From VBAU01 sp036005185 (GTDB taxonomy: Bacteria > Bacteroidota > Bacteroidia > Chitinophagales > Chitinophagaceae), in assembly GCA_036005185.1 (NCBI GenBank), contig DASYQS010000059.1, positions 80,206 to 144,205 on the forward strand: 64,000 nucleotides of DNA, read 5' to 3'. The notes below the pieces were generated by a model that ran no database searches, was not told the DNA's origin, and was given only the letters and a program-made list of their open reading frames with translations. The first letter of the stretch is position 1. Each line of letters begins with the position of its first letter. A program made the translations under genes and the position numbers. Shown here one piece after another: positions 60,605 through 64,000 of this stretch.

Positions 60605-63600
60605 ATGACAATGTTTACGAGACGATGTAGTCATCCATTCAAAAGGTGGCTTAGTGAGGCGTTGCCAAATGCAAAACTATTGTTTGCTTTTGTCTTGCTT
60701 TGCTTGCTCAGCTCTGGTCTCTCTGCCAAGGATGGGCCTGGCAAAGAAAGCCCGGGCAAGCCATTTTTTAATTTTTCGGTAGATTTCAAACAAGGGGCTA
60801 ACAAAGATGCTCCTTTCCTTCTTGGTGATATCCATTGGATAAATTCAATCTTGCAACAAAGTAACTCCAGGTATGCGGAAGGAATGTCAACCTTGCAAAG
60901 GGTCGTTTTCCTGGATCTGGCTACGGTGGCAGGCAACAATCACGTGTTGAGAGTAAAATTCGAGGCTCAGAAAGCATCACACCATGCCTACGATTTTATC
61001 ACAGGCTGGAACCAGGCGCTGAAAGCCGCGCATGATCTGTCGGGATCGGAAGAGCTGATGCCTGATGCTCAGCCATCAAATAGTTCTGCTCTCTATGATG
61101 AAACCGAACCCCGGTCTTTAAATGTTTGCGGAGATGCTATTTCCGCCGTTGCCGGTGTAAGGTGTTCTCAGCTTCATGATGGAGTCAGTTATTATGATCT
61201 CCCCATTTTTGGTACTGGTCCTAATACTCCTGCTGGTCAAAGTGAAGGAGATTTTGTAATCCCCGGTGATGTCGGAGGAGCCACAGTGGCTAGCCAGATC
61301 GCAGCCTATGAAGCTGCTTACGGAGTAAGAACAGTTAGAGTATGGGCTCCGAGTTTGACTGGTGGAGCTGGCAGCGCAGATAACAGAGTTGAATTTGTAA
61401 AATACGAAGCAGGTTATATTTTTTACGATATAAAATGGAAAACTTCAGTCGCTAATGCAGATGATGCAGCTATTGAATTTGGTGCTCATATTTCCAAGGG
61501 CATCGGCGGCTATGGCACTGGCCAAGGAGCTTCTGATATCAATGGAGGTCCTTATCACGTAATATTGGATGATCTTGTAGGAAGCACTGATAATCTTGGA
61601 AACCAAGACAACCAATTGAAAGGAGCAGATATTATTGTAAAGCCAACCTGTCAGCTTAGTGGGCCTGCCACAGTTTGCGCAGGTGCAGGCAATCAGAATT
61701 ATACTGCAACAGTGGATGCTCTTAATAATCCTGTTTATACTTGGTCAATTATCCTCAGCAATCAGACTACCCCTGCCTCAATTGTTTCAGGGCAAGGTCA
61801 GGTTGCTAATCCTCTGGTTGTAAGCCCGGGCTCAGTGGGTCATTATACTGTTCAATTTGTTGTCACTAATGATGGAGGCACGGGTCTTTCTTCAACTTGT
61901 ACGGTAACAACTGATGTAATTTGTTCTACTCCTAGCATTGGTAGCCCTGGCGCAAATGCTACAATAGAATGTACGGCATCACCTTCATTTACAGCGCCGA
62001 CATCATCTGATGCATGCGGCGGATCAACGGTGAGCACGGTTGGCCCCGATGTTAGTTCAGGTAATTCATGCTTACGCATAGTTACCAGAACCTGGAGGGC
62101 AACAAACAGTTGCGGAAACTCCAGCACAACAGTTAGCCAAACAATCACTATTAGAGATACGCAAGCGCCAACAATTGGCAGCGCTGGTGCAAACGCAACA
62201 ATAGAGTGTACAGCTTCACCAAGCTTTACAGCTCCAACAGCATCTGATGCATGTAATGGTTCAACGGTAAGCACGGTAGGCCCGGATGTAACGGGAGGAA
62301 CTGCCTGTGCAAGAACGGTAACCAGAACCTGGAGAGCAGTAGATGGTTGTGGTAATAGCTCAGCAACGCGAAGCCAAACAATCACTATTGTTGATACACA
62401 AGCTCCGACTATTGGTCAGGCAGGTGCAAATGCTACAGTAGAGTGCACAGCAGCACCGAGCTTTACAGCACCAACAGCATCTGATGCTTGTGGTGGTTCA
62501 ACAGTACAAATTGTAGGTTCAGATGTAACAGGTGGAACTACATGTGCAAGAACTGTGACCAGAACATGGAATGCAGTAGATGTATGCGGTAACATATCAG
62601 GTACCCGCAGTCAAACAATAACTATTGTAGATACACAGGCTCCGAGCATTGGTAATGCTGGTGCAAATGCAACAATAGAATGCACTGCTTCACCAAGCTT
62701 TACAGCACCAACAGCTTCTGACGCTTGCGATGGAGCTACAGTTAATATTGTAGGTTCAGATGTAACAGGTGGTACAGCTTGTGCGAGAACTATAACTAGA
62801 ACATGGAATGCAGTAGATGTATGCGGCAACGTATCAGCTACACGCAGTCAAACAATCACTATTGTTGATACACAAGCGCCAACGATTGGTTCTGCAGGTG
62901 CTAATGCAACAATTGAGTGCACAGCTTCACCAAGCTTCACCGCTCCAACTGCTTCTGATGCATGTAATGGTGCAACAGTAAGTATTGTTGGTTCAGATGT
63001 AACTGGTGGTACTGCATGTGCAAGAACTGTAACCAGAACATGGAGAGCAACTGATGGTTGTGGTAATCAAAGTGGCACAGTAGCACAAACGATCACTATC
63101 GTTGATACACAAGCACCGACAATTGGTAGCGCTGGTGCAAATGCTACGATAGAGTGCACTGCTTCACCAAGCTTTACAGCTCCAACAGCTTCTGACGCAT
63201 GTAATGGTGCAACAGTAAGCATAGTAGGTGCAGATGTAACAGGCGGTACAGCTTGTGCAAGAACTATAACAAGAACATGGAGAGCTGTAGATGGTTGTGG
63301 TAATAGTTCTGCAACTCGCAGCCAAACAATTACAATAGTGGACACACAATCACCAGTTATTGGTCCTGCTGGTACAAGTGTAACAATAGAATGCACAGGA
63401 ACACCAAGCTTTACAGCTCCAACAGCTTCTGACGCATGTAATGGTGCAACAGTAAGCATAGTAGGTGGTGACGTAACAGTCGTTACAGGTTGTACCAGAA
63501 CAGTAACCAGAACATGGAGAGCAACAGATGGTTGCGGTAATCAAAGTGGTACAGTAGCACAAACTATCACTATCGTTGATACACAAGCACCGACAATCGG

Positions 63601-64000
63601 TAGCGCTGGTGCAAATGCTACGATAGAGTGCACTGCTTCACCAAGCTTTACAGCACCAACTGCGTCTGACGCATGTGATGGTGCAACTGTAAACACTGTA
63701 GGTGCAGATGTAACAGGTGGTACTGCATGCGCAAGAACTATAACCAGAACATGGAATGCAGTAGATGTATGCGGCAACGTATCGGCTACACGCAGTCAAA
63801 CCATAACTATTGTAGATACACAGGCACCAACGATTGGTTCTGCTGGTGCAAATGCTACAATAGAGTGCACAGCTTCACCAAGCTTTACAGCTCCAACAGC
63901 TTCTGACGCATGTAATGGTGCAACAGTAAGCATAGTAGGTACAGATGTAACAGGCGGAACTGCATGTGCTAGAACAGTAACCAGAACATGGAGAGCAACT
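60605..64000 (+). CDS. Giant secreted HYR-like repeat protein, paralogue 3 (partial, runs off window)
   Basis: An open frame of 1132 codons with no stop before the window end. It starts MTMFTRRCSHPFKRWLSEA, with signal peptide, conserved N-terminal domain (SPGKPFFNFSVDFKQGAN), Ig/PKD-like domain and at least eight complete HYR-like repeats plus a partial ninth. The frame was followed from the ATG at 60605 to the last codons (TWRAT). Its unique module and sorting domain, if present, lie beyond 64000. The array is longer than in either neighbour. Confidence 0.88.
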   Translation, partial: MTMFTRRCSHPFKRWLSEALPNAKLLFAFVLLCLLSSGLSAKDGPGKESPGKPFFNFSVDFKQGANKDAPFLLGDIHWINSILQQSNSRYAEGMSTLQRVVFLDLATVAGNNHVLRVKFEAQKASHHAYDFITGWNQALKAAHDLSGSEELMPDAQPSNSSALYDETEPRSLNVCGDAISAVAGVRCSQLHDGVSYYDLPIFGTGPNTPAGQSEGDFVIPGDVGGATVASQIAAYEAAYGVRTVRVWAPSLTGGAGSADNRVEFVKYEAGYIFYDIKWKTSVANADDAAIEFGAHISKGIGGYGTGQGASDINGGPYHVILDDLVGSTDNLGNQDNQLKGADIIVKPTCQLSGPATVCAGAGNQNYTATVDALNNPVYTWSIILSNQTTPASIVSGQGQVANPLVVSPGSVGHYTVQFVVTNDGGTGLSSTCTVTTDVICSTPSIGSPGANATIECTASPSFTAPTSSDACGGSTVSTVGPDVSSGNSCLRIVTRTWRATNSCGNSSTTVSQTITIRDTQAPTIGSAGANATIECTASPSFTAPTASDACNGSTVSTVGPDVTGGTACARTVTRTWRAVDGCGNSSATRSQTITIVDTQAPTIGQAGANATVECTAAPSFTAPTASDACGGSTVQIVGSDVTGGTTCARTVTRTWNAVDVCGNISGTRSQTITIVDTQAPSIGNAGANATIECTASPSFTAPTASDACDGATVNIVGSDVTGGTACARTITRTWNAVDVCGNVSATRSQTITIVDTQAPTIGSAGANATIECTASPSFTAPTASDACNGATVSIVGSDVTGGTACARTVTRTWRATDGCGNQSGTVAQTITIVDTQAPTIGSAGANATIECTASPSFTAPTASDACNGATVSIVGADVTGGTACARTITRTWRAVDGCGNSSATRSQTITIVDTQSPVIGPAGTSVTIECTGTPSFTAPTASDACNGATVSIVGGDVTVVTGCTRTVTRTWRATDGCGNQSGTVAQTITIVDTQAPTIGSAGANATIECTASPSFTAPTASDACDGATVNTVGADVTGGTACARTITRTWNAVDVCGNVSATRSQTITIVDTQAPTIGSAGANATIECTASPSFTAPTASDACNGATVSIVGTDVTGGTACARTVTRTWRAT
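61928..64000 (+). repeat. At least eight HYR-like repeats, array continues past window
   Basis: Units are about 237 bp. Two different unit types alternate in part of the array: ones ending NQSGTVAQTITIV and ones ending SATRSQTITIV, suggesting past duplications of multi-unit blocks (for example units near 62881-63100 and 63360-63580). Confidence 0.88.

Noticed and set aside
53098..63777. Long minus-strand open frames within the giant repeat genes, rich in HASDAVGAV-type text
   Set aside because: They are antisense shadows of the repeats. Identical units keep the complementary frame open; they have no starts, promoters or family match.
61928..64000. Regular direct repeats that could suggest a CRISPR array
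   Set aside because: Units are 237 bp, fully coding in one frame and without spacers.

Overview
The window looks like a chromosomal segment of an aerobic, AT-rich member of the Bacteroidota, most likely Chitinophagaceae or a close relative. The evidence is a MurF-alanine racemase fusion, the gliding genes gldF and gldG, type IX secretion (T9SS) C-terminal sorting domains, the Bacteroidota promoter signature (TTG, about 20 nt, TAnnTTTG) ahead of several genes, few Shine-Dalgarno sites, and a Bacteroidota-type isoleucyl-tRNA synthetase. I saw no tRNA, rRNA, CRISPR array, insertion sequence or prophage.

Layout. 1-16.6 kb: housekeeping and envelope genes (exonuclease III, LOG protein, GH97 glycosidase, MFS transporter, HAD phosphatase, RDD protein, MurF-Alr, TerC, GldG/GldF, a Fe-S carrier, cysteine desulfurase, methylmalonyl-CoA epimerase, a T9SS-secreted protein). 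17-21.5 kb: acpP-fabF-rnc, a GNAT enzyme, and lpxA with an orphan ABC ATPase. 21.8-26.5 kb: an iron-uptake set (AraC regulator, PepSY membrane protein, TonB-dependent siderophore receptor). 26.5-37.9 kb: a complete heme pathway from glutamyl-tRNA to protoheme (hemA, C, D, E, F, B, L on the minus strand; hemH and hemJ on the plus strand; a frameshifted hemN). A thiamine-binding-family gene and an S23/IVP four-helix-bundle gene sit inside the minus-strand run. 38-51.4 kb: ileS with a DksA-like gene, small membrane and regulatory genes, three VOC-fold genes (one broken), a phosphoesterase, RidA, tsaB, and an ArsR regulator near an MBL-rhodanese sulfur enzyme. 51.5-64 kb: three tandem paralogues of giant secreted HYR-like repeat proteins; the third has an intact reading frame that runs off the window end.

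Two things stand out. First, the three giant genes share a promoter, a roughly 265-nt leader, an N-terminal domain and an Ig/PKD-like domain. They then carry 6, 7 and at least 8 copies of a 79-residue four-cysteine repeat. The two complete copies have unrelated modules between the repeats and a nearly identical T9SS anchor: a constant scaffold with a swappable module. Second, short repeat elements are scattered across the window. One family has a strict form: four heptamers (28 bp) with the third unit altered. It sits at gene 3' ends, flanks the S23 gene and hemH as inverted pairs, and has entered the ileS coding frame. A GC-rich palindrome family has entered the murF-alr frame, and a second unrelated hairpin element has entered ileS. 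These behave like in-frame palindromic elements known in other bacteria.

Functionally, the iron-uptake set and heme cluster are contiguous and mostly on the same strand, so siderophore iron import and heme synthesis may be coordinated. GldF/GldG and the T9SS sorting domains fit a gliding, protein-secreting surface lifestyle.
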